Assembly (NCBI GenBank): GCA_903875425.1
Contig: CAIQWC010000012.1
Location: forward strand, 227,094 to 291,093
Length of the DNA: 64,000 bases
Reading direction: 5' to 3'
Origin: an uncultured Actinomycetes bacterium
GTDB lineage: Bacteria; Actinomycetota; Acidimicrobiia; Acidimicrobiales; RAAP-2
The notes beneath the pieces are model-generated. The model was given only the letters and a program-made list of their open reading frames with translations, did no database searches and was not told where the DNA came from. The position numbers and the translations under genes were made by a program. How positions within the stretch are numbered: the first letter of the stretch is position 1; every line of letters begins with the position of its first letter. Below, one piece after another: positions 16,543 to 25,266 of this stretch.

Positions 16543-17742
16543 ATGAGCATGATTCCGCCTGTCACGCGTAGTGACATGCTCCGCGGTCGTCGGGCGTCAC
16601 GGCGAACCTACCTACTGCGTCGAACGGCGGCGGCGGGGATTCTTGTGGTGATCCTTATTGTTGTAGTGGTGGGAATCTCATCGATTTTTTCCGGCTCGCC
16701 AAACGGTGCGTCGTCGACTCCCTCTACCATTCCTGTCACCACGACCACGGTGGCGCTTAGCCCGGTCACCCTGACGGCTGTGGGCGATATGGACATGGGA
16801 AACACCCCAAACCTGGCCCCCAATGCATCGACCTATTTCTCCAATGTCATAGGAGCGCTCAAAGCACCCATCGAATTTGGGAACCTTGAGGGCACCTTGA
16901 CCGATACGACTTCCGGGTCTAAATGTGGGGCTAATTCCTCAGCTTGCTACGCGTTCAAGAATCCGCCACAGTTTGCGCAGTATTACCGTGCTGCTGGATT
17001 CAACGTTTTGAACTCCGCAAACAATCACTCGAGCGACTTTGGGTCCCAAGGCGTGGTTGATACGGCCGCCGCGCTAAAGGCTGCTGGCATTACCCAAGCT
17101 GGTATGCCGGGGCAGATTGGCATCATCACCGAGGGAACCTCCAAGATCGCGTTTTGCGACTTTGCGCCTTATCCATCAACCAATAATTTGGTAGATCCGG
17201 CTGCCGAATCTGCGCTCATCGCGAAAGCGAAGACCTTGGCCAACATCGTCGTTGTCTACATGCATGCTGGTGCCGAAGGCACGGCAGCTACCCACGTGAC
17301 AGGACAAACGGAGACGTACTACGGAGAAAATCGAGGCAACGCTGAAGCCTTCGCTCATAGCGCGATCGATGATGGTGCCGCACTCGTTATCGCCTCGGGA
17401 CCACACGTCGACCGAGCAATGGAGTGGTATAAGAATCATCTCATCGCCTACTCCCTTGGGGACTTCGCGAGTTACAACAACTTCTCCACGTACTCAATAA
17501 TGGGGATTTCGGGTATCTTGCGTGTACAACTCAGTGCTAGCGGTCAATACATCAGCGGATCATGGGCCTCAACCGTGCTCGCGGGCCAGGGGCAACCCGC
17601 CATGGACCCCGCCAATCAATCCGCCTCGTTGATTAGTCAGCTATCGCGCAGTGACTTTGGAGCCAACGGCGTGACCGTCGCGGCAAATGGCACCCTTGTT
17701 CTCCCCGCTTCGGCCCAGACGCCAAACGCTCAGAAACGATAG
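16543..17742 (+). CDS. CapA-like metallophosphoesterase, membrane-anchored
   Basis: A 399-residue protein with a basic N-terminus, one transmembrane helix (AAAGILVVILIVVVVGI) and a Thr-rich linker. The rest is a CapA/PgsA-type calcineurin-like domain. Its typical blocks appear in order: AVGDMDMG, FGNLEGTL, NSANNHSSDFG, VVYMHAGAE, GPHVDRAMEWY and AYSLGDF. The CapA family takes part in poly-gamma-glutamate or capsule synthesis, and related proteins act on other envelope polymers. Without pgsB/pgsC-like partners nearby, a poly-gamma-glutamate role is not supported here. The architecture matches the gene before it. Confidence 0.85.
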   Translation: MSMIPPVTRSDMLRGRRASRRTYLLRRTAAAGILVVILIVVVVGISSIFSGSPNGASSTPSTIPVTTTTVALSPVTLTAVGDMDMGNTPNLAPNASTYFSNVIGALKAPIEFGNLEGTLTDTTSGSKCGANSSACYAFKNPPQFAQYYRAAGFNVLNSANNHSSDFGSQGVVDTAAALKAAGITQAGMPGQIGIITEGTSKIAFCDFAPYPSTNNLVDPAAESALIAKAKTLANIVVVYMHAGAEGTAATHVTGQTETYYGENRGNAEAFAHSAIDDGAALVIASGPHVDRAMEWYKNHLIAYSLGDFASYNNFSTYSIMGISGILRVQLSASGQYISGSWASTVLAGQGQPAMDPANQSASLISQLSRSDFGANGVTVAANGTLVLPASAQTPNAQKR

Positions 17743-17746
17743 ACCG

Positions 17747-18484
17747 CTAGCAACCCCCTGGGGGGCCCGGTGCTCCGGTTCCCACCGCCGGTAGATCGAG
17801 GGTTCCAACGTCATAGGGACGAGGGTTAGGTCCGAGGTGAATGACGTACCAGACACCACGCCACGAAATCACCGACGCGATGCCGAAGGAATGGATTTCG
17901 CCGCCAATTCGGTACACGAGACGCAAACGCGGTTGGTACCAATAAGCGACATTATTTTCACAAGTATTGGGTTGTATCAAGGTCGAGTTACTTGGTTGAC
18001 CAAGTACCTCGAGGAGGGGAACTGACATCGGTGCGGTTCCAAGGGCCTGGTGATACGTAGCCAGATCTAGTTTTAAAAATGCCAGCAACCGAAGCGCGTA
18101 GTCACTCTGTGGATTAGGGATTTGGCCCGTCTTCATAGACACATAGGCCGACTCGGGAAAAAATACCGATTGGGCAAGACCAAGATTGTCGCTTTGAATG
18201 GCATGCCACAGGGGCATTAGGCGCACTTCCAACGATGCGTTGCTCGATGGCGGCAGCGCCAAGGTTTGAGGTAACCCACCAGGGTCCACCGTGGTTGTCG
18301 TCGTAGGCGGCAAGGTTGTGGTCGTCGATGTCGTCGTCGTGCTTGTCGGACTCGCGTGGCCCAGTGCTCTCGCGCCGACAAAGACCGCCATCGCCAACAG
18401 GGCAACTAACAAAAGCAAGGTCCCAAGTTGTCGGGCGCGAAAATTAGGTCTCGATTGCTGTCGATGCTGCGGTGAACCAGCCAC
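17747..18484 (-). CDS. Unknown membrane-anchored protein with poly-Thr linker
   Basis: 245 residues. The start is basic, then a transmembrane helix (LGTLLLLVALLAMAVFVGA), then a long Ser/Thr/Pro linker (TSTTTTSTTTTLPPTTTTT). The outer domain of about 160 residues has no recognisable family. It shows LMPLWHAIQSDNLGLAQSVFFPE, which resembles the start of an NTF2-like or ketosteroid-isomerase-like fold, two late cysteines and a YWYQPRLRLVYRIGG hairpin. It converges on the CapA-like gene, the stops being 4 bases apart. Function unknown; an extracytoplasmic role is inferred from the anchor. Confidence 0.75.
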   Translation of the reverse strand: MAGSPQHRQQSRPNFRARQLGTLLLLVALLAMAVFVGARALGHASPTSTTTTSTTTTLPPTTTTTVDPGGLPQTLALPPSSNASLEVRLMPLWHAIQSDNLGLAQSVFFPESAYVSMKTGQIPNPQSDYALRLLAFLKLDLATYHQALGTAPMSVPLLEVLGQPSNSTLIQPNTCENNVAYWYQPRLRLVYRIGGEIHSFGIASVISWRGVWYVIHLGPNPRPYDVGTLDLPAVGTGAPGPPGGC

Positions 18485-18567
18485 GGCCTACCTCTTTCCC
18501 TTGGTACAGCGCTCCGGACTCGGTAGGCCGAGATCCTGACGCTACGCGCCAGGATCTCGACTCCGTC

Positions 18568-18640
18568 GAGGCGACGCCGGGATTCGAACCCGGGTACGGG
18601 GCTTTGCAGGCCCCTGCCTAAACCACTCGGCCACGTCGCC
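18568..18640 (-). tRNA. tRNA-Cys (GCA)
   Basis: On the minus strand the acceptor stem GGCGACG pairs with CGTCGCC. The anticodon stem GGGGC/GCCCC encloses CTGCAAA with anticodon GCA. The T loop is TTCGAAT. The discriminator base is U, as expected for tRNA-Cys. CCA is not encoded. Confidence 0.95.
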
Positions 18641-18707
18641 GTGAACATCAGATCCTACCCGGGCCACCTCGTCTCACCGTTACACCTAGGAGTGTTAGGT
18701 TCACCCC

Positions 18708-21032
18708 ATGGCAGCGACGCCCTACGCGGCCGCAAGAGACTCATTCTTGGCCAGCACACAGCTGGTCGGCTCAACGCTGTGTCAACCGCTCAGCGACCTT
18801 GCAGATACCTGGGTGCAAGATATTGCTCGTGAGGCCATAGGTGGCTCGCAGCGAAAAATCGCCCTCCTGGCTGTCGGTGGATACGGCAGGCGTGAACTCT
18901 GCCCGTCGAGCGACCTCGATCTTGTCTTGCTCCACGCTGGTAGTCGGGATATCGCTTCACTCGCCGAGCGAATTTGGTACCCGATGTGGGATGCAGGCAT
19001 TGCCATCGACCATGCCGTTCGAAAACCCAAGGAACTTTTGAAGGCTGCGAGTCAAGATCTTCGCGTCGCCCTTGGGCTACTTGATGCTCGCGTGATCTAT
19101 GGCGACCAAGACATTGCACGTCCCGTACTCGAAGATATTCGAAAGCTTTGGGCTTCGAGTTTGGCGGGGGCATTCCTTCCTGAGCTCCGAGACCAGATGC
19201 GTGAGCGCCACCTTCAGCAAGGTGACGTCGCCTTTCTCCTTGAGCCAAATCTCAAAGAAGCCCATGGGGGACTCCGCGATATCAACGTGCTTTCATCACT
19301 CGAATCTTGTGCTCCAACACTTCGACATCTCGTTGACGTTCCCGTCTTACGAAACGCATCGCGTGTGCTCCTCGATGTGCGCGTCGAGTTACATCGACTT
19401 GCCGCGAAAGCGCAAGAGCGAATGTTGCTCCAAGATCAAGATCAGCTTGCCTTACGGCTGGGCTACGAAGACGCGGAGACGCTGTGTCAGACGGTTTCTA
19501 AAGCGGGAACTCAGATTGCATGGATATCGGACGAAATTTGGCGACGACAAGCCATCTGGCAACCTGGGACCCCCACAGCATCACTCGAACCTGAGCTAGA
19601 AAAAACTCTCGATGAGATCGTCTTTGTGAAAGGGGGCGAGGTGGTGGTTGGCGGCGGCGTAGATTTGCGATCAGATCCCGCATTCGCCTTACGTGTGGCG
19701 ATCGTCGCGGCTGAGCGCGAGCTCCCCATCGCCCTCGAAACGCTCCATCGCCTCGCTGAGCGATGCCCTGAACCCCCTAGCCCATGGTCGCCAGACACCA
19801 CCAAGTATTTCGTCGCATTGCTCGCTCAGGGTCGTCGAGCGATTCCCGCATTCCAGTCTCTCGATCACGTCGGAATTATTTCTCGTTTGCTCCCGGAATG
19901 GAATCACGTTCGTTACTACCATCAGCGAAATGCGTACCATCGTTTCACCGTAGATCGGCACCTGCTCGAGGCCGTTGCCAACGCCGCTGAACTCAACGAC
20001 GGTTCGGTTCGAGCCGACCTTCTCTTGATCGGTACCCTGTTCCATGACATCGGTAAAGGACTAGCGGGCGACCATACCGACAATGGCGTCAAAATCGTCA
20101 ATACCCTGGTGCCGAGAATAGGATTTGACGCTGGTGATACCGCCATTATCGCAACGTTGGTCGAACAGCATCTGCTCCTCGCCGACACGGCTACTCGACG
20201 CGATCTCAGCGATCTCAGAACTATTGAATTAGTAGCCAACGCAGTGGGAAGTGTCGAGGTCTTGCACCTTCTCGAAAAACTCACAATTTCCGACTCCAAG
20301 GCGACAGGGTCGTCGGCCTGGGGTCCTTGGAAGGCACAGCTCGTCTCGCAACTCGTAGGCGCAACCCGGGACTATCTCGAAGGTCGCTCAGGCGTAGACG
20401 AGGAGTCGATCTTTCATCAATTCTCTGATGAGATCGATGAGGCGAGGATGTCGAATACCCCCGTAGTCCGAATGAGCTCCGGCCGCGTCGTCGTGGCTGC
20501 ACCTGATCGCCCCGGACTCCTCGCTCAAGTCACGGGAACGCTAACCCTGAGAGGTTTTGATGTCCTTGCTGCATCCGTCGATGAGATCGACGGCATCGTC
20601 ATTGACGTCTTCGACGTGCAAGCCAGTGTCGGTACCGTACCGACCGAAACTGACCTTTCCAACAGCCTCGTCCAAGCCCTCACGGGTCAGATCAGCCTCG
20701 AGTCGCGCATCGCTCAACGAGCTGCAGACTATGCGGGTCAAAAACGAACGATCACTGCATATCCCATTGAGCCCTCGGTAGTGGTTGCTAGTAACGCATC
20801 CTCCGACGCCAGTGTGATCGAAGTGAGAGCACCCGACGAGATGGGCCTGCTCTACCGCTTAACCTCCACCATATTTGAACAAGGACTCAATATTCTGCAC
20901 GCGAAGGTATCCACCATTGGAAGCGACGTCGTTGACGTGTTCTATGTCACGACGCGCGATGGTCGAAAACTCAATGAGGACACCGCTACTGCATTAACCC
21001 AGGCGCTTCGGGTTCACCTTCGTGGCCAATAA
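18708..21032 (+). CDS. glnD: [Protein-PII] uridylyltransferase/uridylyl-removing enzyme
   Basis: 774 residues, a little shorter than enterobacterial GlnD. Domains in order: a nucleotidyltransferase domain with GGYGRRELCPSSDLDL (GlnD signature and the two metal-binding Asp); the GlnD PII-uridylyltransferase segment with EAHGGLRD; an HD phosphohydrolase domain with LFHDIGKG; and two C-terminal ACT domains (APDRPGLLAQ and APDEMGLLYR). It adds UMP, or AMP in some actinobacteria, to PII proteins when glutamine is low and removes it when glutamine is high. No glnB, glnK or amtB lies in this window, unlike the common amtB-glnK-glnD order of actinobacteria. Confidence 0.94.
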   Translation: MAATPYAAARDSFLASTQLVGSTLCQPLSDLADTWVQDIAREAIGGSQRKIALLAVGGYGRRELCPSSDLDLVLLHAGSRDIASLAERIWYPMWDAGIAIDHAVRKPKELLKAASQDLRVALGLLDARVIYGDQDIARPVLEDIRKLWASSLAGAFLPELRDQMRERHLQQGDVAFLLEPNLKEAHGGLRDINVLSSLESCAPTLRHLVDVPVLRNASRVLLDVRVELHRLAAKAQERMLLQDQDQLALRLGYEDAETLCQTVSKAGTQIAWISDEIWRRQAIWQPGTPTASLEPELEKTLDEIVFVKGGEVVVGGGVDLRSDPAFALRVAIVAAERELPIALETLHRLAERCPEPPSPWSPDTTKYFVALLAQGRRAIPAFQSLDHVGIISRLLPEWNHVRYYHQRNAYHRFTVDRHLLEAVANAAELNDGSVRADLLLIGTLFHDIGKGLAGDHTDNGVKIVNTLVPRIGFDAGDTAIIATLVEQHLLLADTATRRDLSDLRTIELVANAVGSVEVLHLLEKLTISDSKATGSSAWGPWKAQLVSQLVGATRDYLEGRSGVDEESIFHQFSDEIDEARMSNTPVVRMSSGRVVVAAPDRPGLLAQVTGTLTLRGFDVLAASVDEIDGIVIDVFDVQASVGTVPTETDLSNSLVQALTGQISLESRIAQRAADYAGQKRTITAYPIEPSVVVASNASSDASVIEVRAPDEMGLLYRLTSTIFEQGLNILHAKVSTIGSDVVDVFYVTTRDGRKLNEDTATALTQALRVHLRGQ

Positions 21033-21110
21033 TCGTGAAGCCACGCAATAGCGCCGCGGTGCTAGGTTTTTGCGGCATCCGAATCCGAAATCCCACGAAG
21101 AAAGTAAACC

Positions 21111-22073
21111 GTGTCTGAGCCCCTCATAACCGATTCCACATCGATGCCTCTGCCTCGCGGCCACCAACGTCGCGTGAGACGAGAACGGAAATACCGGGTA
21201 CTCGGCGTGATTGGCGGTACGTGCATCGGCTTAGGCCTCTTAATTTTGGCTTTCGCAATCTTTCAATTCTTCGGGACCGGACTCATCACGAATGGACGTC
21301 AACGAGCCCTACACGATCAGTTCACGCAGCAACTCAAGCGTGCTCACGTTGAGCCTGTCGCCCACGTGCTGGGACCTCCAAGAACGGTGCCAACCACGCC
21401 TCAACCAAGCATTGGCCAAGCGGTGGCCGAGATTTCCATTCCCAAGATCAACATTAATTTCACCGTGCTGCAAGGTACCGGCGATGTTCAACTCGAGGCG
21501 GGTCCTGGCCACTATGTCGCAACTCCCTTACCGGGTCAACTCGGTAACGCAGCTATTGCTGGACACCGCACCACCTGGATGCGACCCTTCTGGAATCTCA
21601 ATGAATTGAATCCAGGTGATGCGATTTACCTAACCACCACTCAGGGCTATTTTCGCTACAGCGTCACGTCCCAGACGCTGGTCGCTCCCACCGATGTCGC
21701 GGTACTCAACCCCACCACCACTGCCACCTTGACCCTGTCAACGTGCAATCCCCGATTTAGCGCGACGCAGCGATTGATCATCAAAGCGACTCTCTCGGGG
21801 ACTTGGCTTCCGGGTGACGCTAACGCAAGCACTACGACGACCACGACGGCACCCATAACCCCCACCACCACTCCGAAGCAGTTCGTCTCATCCGGTAGCT
21901 GGGCAGCTGCAATCTTATGGGGAATCGTGACCGCTGCCATTGGCGTTGGGGCCGCCTTAGCGCGTCGTACCTGGAAACGGTGGTGGATTTACTTGGTGGC
22001 CGCCCCTATCTTTGTCGTAGCCTTATTCTTATTTTTTATGGCTATCTCGCCACTACTCCCAGCGTCGATTTAA
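21111..22073 (+). CDS. Class E-type sortase
   Basis: 320 residues from GTG 21111. A basic start is followed by a transmembrane helix (GTCIGLGLLILAFAIFQFFG), the sortase domain, a Thr-rich linker (STTTTTTAPITPTTT) and two further C-terminal transmembrane helices. The catalytic triad is visible: His in AGHRTTWM, Cys in TLSTCNP and Arg in the following FSATQRLIIK. It also has the HYVATPLPG segment typical of class E. Class E sortases prefer LAxTG signals, and a protein with LANTG is encoded at 59657-61993. The extra C-terminal membrane helices are unusual for a sortase. Confidence 0.87.
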   Translation: MSEPLITDSTSMPLPRGHQRRVRRERKYRVLGVIGGTCIGLGLLILAFAIFQFFGTGLITNGRQRALHDQFTQQLKRAHVEPVAHVLGPPRTVPTTPQPSIGQAVAEISIPKININFTVLQGTGDVQLEAGPGHYVATPLPGQLGNAAIAGHRTTWMRPFWNLNELNPGDAIYLTTTQGYFRYSVTSQTLVAPTDVAVLNPTTTATLTLSTCNPRFSATQRLIIKATLSGTWLPGDANASTTTTTTAPITPTTTPKQFVSSGSWAAAILWGIVTAAIGVGAALARRTWKRWWIYLVAAPIFVVALFLFFMAISPLLPASI

Positions 22074-23395
22074 TCGTCGGCTTCCTTAGGTGGCGTCAAA
22101 TCCTTAGCGCCGAAAGCAATATCTCGTTGTCCAGGGCTGATCACGCCATCAGCGCTGAGCAAGTTAGCGGTCCCCACTGCTTCTTTTCCAAATCGACGCT
22201 TAATCTCGTCGAGAGCGTCAAGGAGGGCGCCGCGATCCTCTTGAGTTACCAAAGGATCAGCGACCGTCGGATCATCGAGCCGTAAGTGGAGTTGCTTGGG
22301 TCCTCCTCGCGGTCGCAACGCGCTGAGCGAGATACCGAGGAGCCGAACCCCCCCGCCGATATCGTGAGTGGCCAGAAGCCCTGACGCGACCTCGTAAATT
22401 GCCTGTGGGTCGTCGAGGCCTTCTTCGAGCGTCACGCTACGAGTGTGCTGTTCAAAGTTGGCCAGCTTGATCTTCACGGTCACCGTGGCACCTTCTTGGC
22501 CAGAACTGCGTAACGCATTGGCTACCGCGTGGGCTTGACGGATAAGACGCTGATCTAGGTCGGCCAGGTCGTAGCTGTCGTGAGTAAACGTCTCCTCATG
22601 ACCAATACTGCGGTTCTTGACTCCGGCCTCCACGGGTCGCGTATCTCGACCATTGGCGAGATCGACAATGAGGTGAGCCACCGACCCTCCCACGTGGCGC
22701 TCAAGCATGGAGGGGTCAAGATCCGCGAGGTCAGCGACCGTTTCGATGCCTAGCTTCGATAACTTGGTGGCGGTTGTGGGACCCACACCAAACAGGGCTC
22801 GAACGGGCATCGGGTTCAGGTAGGAGCGCACGTCCTCATCGAGTACCACAAAGACTCCGGGACCTGGCACTACACGATCTCGCTCAATCCGTGGTTTCGC
22901 ACTGCGCGAAGCGAGCTTGGCTACCTGCTTAGAGGACGCAACGCCGATACCACAATCCAAAGCCAGTTCTTGTTTTATCCTGAGCCTGATCGCATGACCA
23001 ATCTCGAGAGGCGATCCGAGCAGTCGAATCGAACCGCTCACGTCGAGAAATGCTTCGTCGAGTGCTAGTGGCTCGATGATCGGTGTGACCGAGGCGAAGA
23101 TTTCGTGGACTTGGGACGACACTTCGGCGTACCGAGCCATATTTCCTGGCACACACACCGCGTCGGGGCAGCGACGCAGGGCATTGGCCATAGGCATGGC
23201 GGAGTGGATGCCGAAGCGTCGTGCCTCATAGTTCGCTGAGGCCACCACTCCCCGTTTACCATCGCCACCAACGAGTACGGGCTTTCCACTCAGTGCCGGG
23301 TTGTCGAGGACTTCTACGGAAGCAAAGAACGAATCCATATCAACCAGCAGTATCGCGGGTGTTAATTCCGCAGAGCGATCCCGAACGTTAGCCAT
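22070..23395 (-). CDS. dinB: DNA polymerase IV (Y family)
   Basis: 441 residues from ATG 23395; a TTG three bases earlier is an unlikely alternative. Palm motifs are LLVDMDSFFASVE and DEAFLDV, carrying the three metal-binding acids. The segment ANYEARRFGIHSAMP is typical of DinB fingers, and GVGPTTATKLSKLGIETVADL is the helix-hairpin-helix of the thumb. The little-finger domain follows. It copies damaged templates without proofreading. It overlaps the PIG-L gene by a few bases and is third after nrdR. The lexA box cluster is about 1.7 kb upstream, and I see no SOS box directly before dinB. Confidence 0.93.
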   Translation of the reverse strand: MANVRDRSAELTPAILLVDMDSFFASVEVLDNPALSGKPVLVGGDGKRGVVASANYEARRFGIHSAMPMANALRRCPDAVCVPGNMARYAEVSSQVHEIFASVTPIIEPLALDEAFLDVSGSIRLLGSPLEIGHAIRLRIKQELALDCGIGVASSKQVAKLASRSAKPRIERDRVVPGPGVFVVLDEDVRSYLNPMPVRALFGVGPTTATKLSKLGIETVADLADLDPSMLERHVGGSVAHLIVDLANGRDTRPVEAGVKNRSIGHEETFTHDSYDLADLDQRLIRQAHAVANALRSSGQEGATVTVKIKLANFEQHTRSVTLEEGLDDPQAIYEVASGLLATHDIGGGVRLLGISLSALRPRGGPKQLHLRLDDPTVADPLVTQEDRGALLDALDEIKRRFGKEAVGTANLLSADGVISPGQRDIAFGAKDLTPPKEADD

Positions 23396-24098
23396 CAAGG
23401 CTCAGGAAACGAAAACCTTCGGCGGCACTCAGTCCGCAGCGCCGTCCATCCTCGACGGCCCGCTTGCGCACGGTCTCGGCAACCCAGTCGTCATCGTCGC
23501 GTAACTGACTTCGGTGAGCGGTAACTGCCGCAACCTTCGTGTCGATAGTCTCGGCCACATCAACGAAGACGTCCGGCTCCAAGGTGCCGCTCAGCAGTAC
23601 GGTTGGAACCCGATGAGCTGGCCCTGCCTTCGGAAAATAGTGAGGTAACGCGCAAGCTGGAGCTACTGCATCGAGGAGCGCCCATCCTGCCGCACGGTGG
23701 TCTTGGTGGTTGACATAGACCGAACCAAAAAATACAGCCGATGGATCATGGCCAAGAACGAGATCGGGCTTGTACTGGCGTATCAATCTCACGATGGTTT
23801 CAGACAAAGAATCGCACGCCTGAAGCGCTCCGTCTGGGATGTTGAGATGCACGACGGTCTTCACACCTAGATAATCAGCGGCTTCAGCAACTTCGGCCAA
23901 CCTTCGCTGCGCCAGTTCTCGAGGATCGATGTCAGCGTCAATCGTTCCTTTATCTCCGGCAGCCACGATGACCACAATGACTTCGGCGCCAGCCTTTGCC
24001 CACCGAGCCAGACTCGCACCACAGGCCACATCGGCATCGTCGGGATGGGCATAGACAGCAAGAACGCACTGAGGAGTGGATTCAAAAAGCTGTGCCAC
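23388..24098 (-). CDS. PIG-L (LmbE-like) family deacetylase
   Basis: 236 residues from GTG 24098. The zinc-binding signature is YAHPDDADVACGASL near residue 16, with the second histidine pair in VNHQDHRAA. The fold is that of MshB, Mca and bacillithiol BshB, which deacetylate GlcNAc-inositol or cleave mycothiol conjugates. A relative in a mycothiol producer could be either a biosynthetic deacetylase or an amidase of conjugates. The sequence does not separate these options. It starts 3 bases after nrdR and overlaps dinB, so the three genes are probably co-transcribed. Confidence 0.87.
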   Translation of the reverse strand: MAQLFESTPQCVLAVYAHPDDADVACGASLARWAKAGAEVIVVIVAAGDKGTIDADIDPRELAQRRLAEVAEAADYLGVKTVVHLNIPDGALQACDSLSETIVRLIRQYKPDLVLGHDPSAVFFGSVYVNHQDHRAAGWALLDAVAPACALPHYFPKAGPAHRVPTVLLSGTLEPDVFVDVAETIDTKVAAVTAHRSQLRDDDDWVAETVRKRAVEDGRRCGLSAAEGFRFLSLDG

Positions 24099-24101
24099 CG
24101 A

Positions 24102-24572
24102 TCAGCTCCGATCTTTAGGTGGAGTGGTTTTATTTAAAAGCCCAACTTCGCGTTCAAAATCGAGAATGTCATCAAAACCCTTGTAGACCGAGGCGAATCG
24201 TAGATAAGCGACGTCGTCGAGTTCCTTGAGTCTCTCGAGTACCGCCACCCCTACGTCTTGAGTTGTCACGGCTTCGGCGCGTTGCCTCAGCGTGTCCTCA
24301 ACGTCTCGAGCCAACATTTCAATATCGTCTGGCGTCACGGGCCGGTTTTTACAGGCACTCCTGACACCAGATACAACCTTGTCGCGGTCATAGGGCTCCC
24401 TGGTACCCGATCGCTTCTCGACGATAAGAGGCATCTCGTCAACTCGTTCGTAGGTCGTAAATCGCTGGCTGCATGAAAGGCATTCGCGCCTACGACGAAT
24501 GGCTGAACCCTCTTCTGACATTCGAGAGTCGACGACCTTGTCATCATCCATCGAGCAGTAGGGACAGCGCAT
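24102..24572 (-). CDS. nrdR: Transcriptional repressor NrdR
   Basis: 156 residues, the standard length. The N-terminal zinc ribbon has MRCPYCSMDDDKVVDSR and CLSCSQRFTTYE, and the ATP-cone covers residues 46-136 (VEKRSGTREPYDRDKVVSG). NrdR binds ATP or dATP and represses ribonucleotide reductase genes when dATP is plentiful. An NrdR-type palindrome lies 18 bases upstream, which implies autoregulation. The same palindrome stands before nrdJ, 29 kb away. First gene of nrdR-PIG-L-dinB. Confidence 0.96.
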   Translation of the reverse strand: MRCPYCSMDDDKVVDSRMSEEGSAIRRRRECLSCSQRFTTYERVDEMPLIVEKRSGTREPYDRDKVVSGVRSACKNRPVTPDDIEMLARDVEDTLRQRAEAVTTQDVGVAVLERLKELDDVAYLRFASVYKGFDDILDFEREVGLLNKTTPPKDRS

Positions 24573-24589
24573 GTACCAAGGTTACCGCC

Positions 24590-24611
24590 CAACCACAACA
24601 TCTTGTGGTTG
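24590..24611. promoter_or_regulatory. NrdR box before nrdR
   Basis: Perfect 9-base arms CAACCACAA (24590-24598) and TTGTGGTTG (24603-24611) surround CATC. The core CCACAACATCTTGTGG matches that of the palindrome before nrdJ in all but one central base. The site lies between the end of the LysM gene and the nrdR start. Confidence 0.8.
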
Positions 24612-24614
24612 AGA

Positions 24615-25097
24615 TTAGGGAAGGACTATTTGTTCTCCCGCCACCAATACATTGGATCCCACCTCAGCTCGGAGTTGAGTCTGAATTTGAGCCTGGGCCG
24701 ACGGAGCACCGAGCCTGGAGGCGATAGAAGCAATGGTGTCGCCACTGCGGACGGTATAGGGCTCACCAGGGATTAGACCACTGGGCAAGCCTCCGGGTGT
24801 TTGTTGCCCCGTAACCGTTACTCCCCCTAGCGCCGTCAGCGGCGTTGCTAGCGCCACGAGGGCCATCACAGCGATAGCGGCCATGAGAAATCTTCTGCGC
24901 CGATTAGGGCTCTCTGCGTGGATTCGATGAGCCGCGGGGCGAGACTTGGTTGCCTCGAGGCGATAAACAATGGCCTCTGGGCCATGGAGTCGCAAGTGCG
25001 TGGGTGCAGGGGGTGAAACCACTCGGAGGTCGGCCCTCGGCCAAGGGTCCTCATAAAGATCGAATTGGCCTTGTTCTAGCAGGGGTGCAATCGCCAT
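24615..25097 (-). CDS. LysM-domain membrane protein, probable SOS-induced gene
   Basis: 160 residues. The cytoplasmic N-terminal part of about 70 residues is followed by one transmembrane helix (FLMAAIAVMALVALATPL). The C-terminal LysM domain has YTVRSGDTIASIASRLG and ends in GEQIVLP. Genes with this architecture lie next to lexA in many actinobacteria, where they act as YneA-like inhibitors of cell division. SOS boxes sit 25 and 50 bases upstream of the ATG, in the shared region with lexA. This supports LexA control and a division-arrest role during DNA damage. The role is inferred from context. Confidence 0.83.
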   Translation of the reverse strand: MAIAPLLEQGQFDLYEDPWPRADLRVVSPPAPTHLRLHGPEAIVYRLEATKSRPAAHRIHAESPNRRRRFLMAAIAVMALVALATPLTALGGVTVTGQQTPGGLPSGLIPGEPYTVRSGDTIASIASRLGAPSAQAQIQTQLRAEVGSNVLVAGEQIVLP

Positions 25098-25121
25098 TGG
25101 TATCTCCTCAAATGTACCTAG

Positions 25122-25137
25122 TCGAACGTCTGTTCGT
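25122..25137. promoter_or_regulatory. LexA box 1
   Basis: TCGAACGTCTGTTCGT fits the actinobacterial SOS box with CGAAC and GTTCG half-sites. It is the box nearest to the LysM gene, 25 bases before its start codon. Confidence 0.85.
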
Positions 25138-25146
25138 ATAATAGGA

Positions 25147-25162
25147 CCGAACAGACGTTCGT
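25147..25162. promoter_or_regulatory. LexA box 2
   Basis: CCGAACAGACGTTCGT has CGAAC and GTTCG half-sites. Its centre is 25 bp from box 1. Confidence 0.85.
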
Positions 25163-25173
25163 GTCAAGAAAAT

Positions 25174-25189
25174 CCGAACAGATGTTTGC
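25174..25189. promoter_or_regulatory. LexA box 3
   Basis: CCGAACAGATGTTTGC has an intact left half-site and one mismatch in the right half. Its centre is 27 bp from box 2. Confidence 0.7.
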
Positions 25190-25218
25190 CTTCACTCGAA
25201 GGCTTGGCTATGGTTGTA

Positions 25219-25234
25219 CCAAACGGGTGTTCGC
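25219..25234. promoter_or_regulatory. LexA box 4
   Basis: CCAAACGGGTGTTCGC has one mismatch in the left half and an intact right half. It is closest to lexA, ending 33 bases before the lexA start, and probably serves autoregulation. Confidence 0.65.
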
Positions 25235-25266
25235 CACCGCTTGGAAATCGAGAAATGAGGGGAAAT

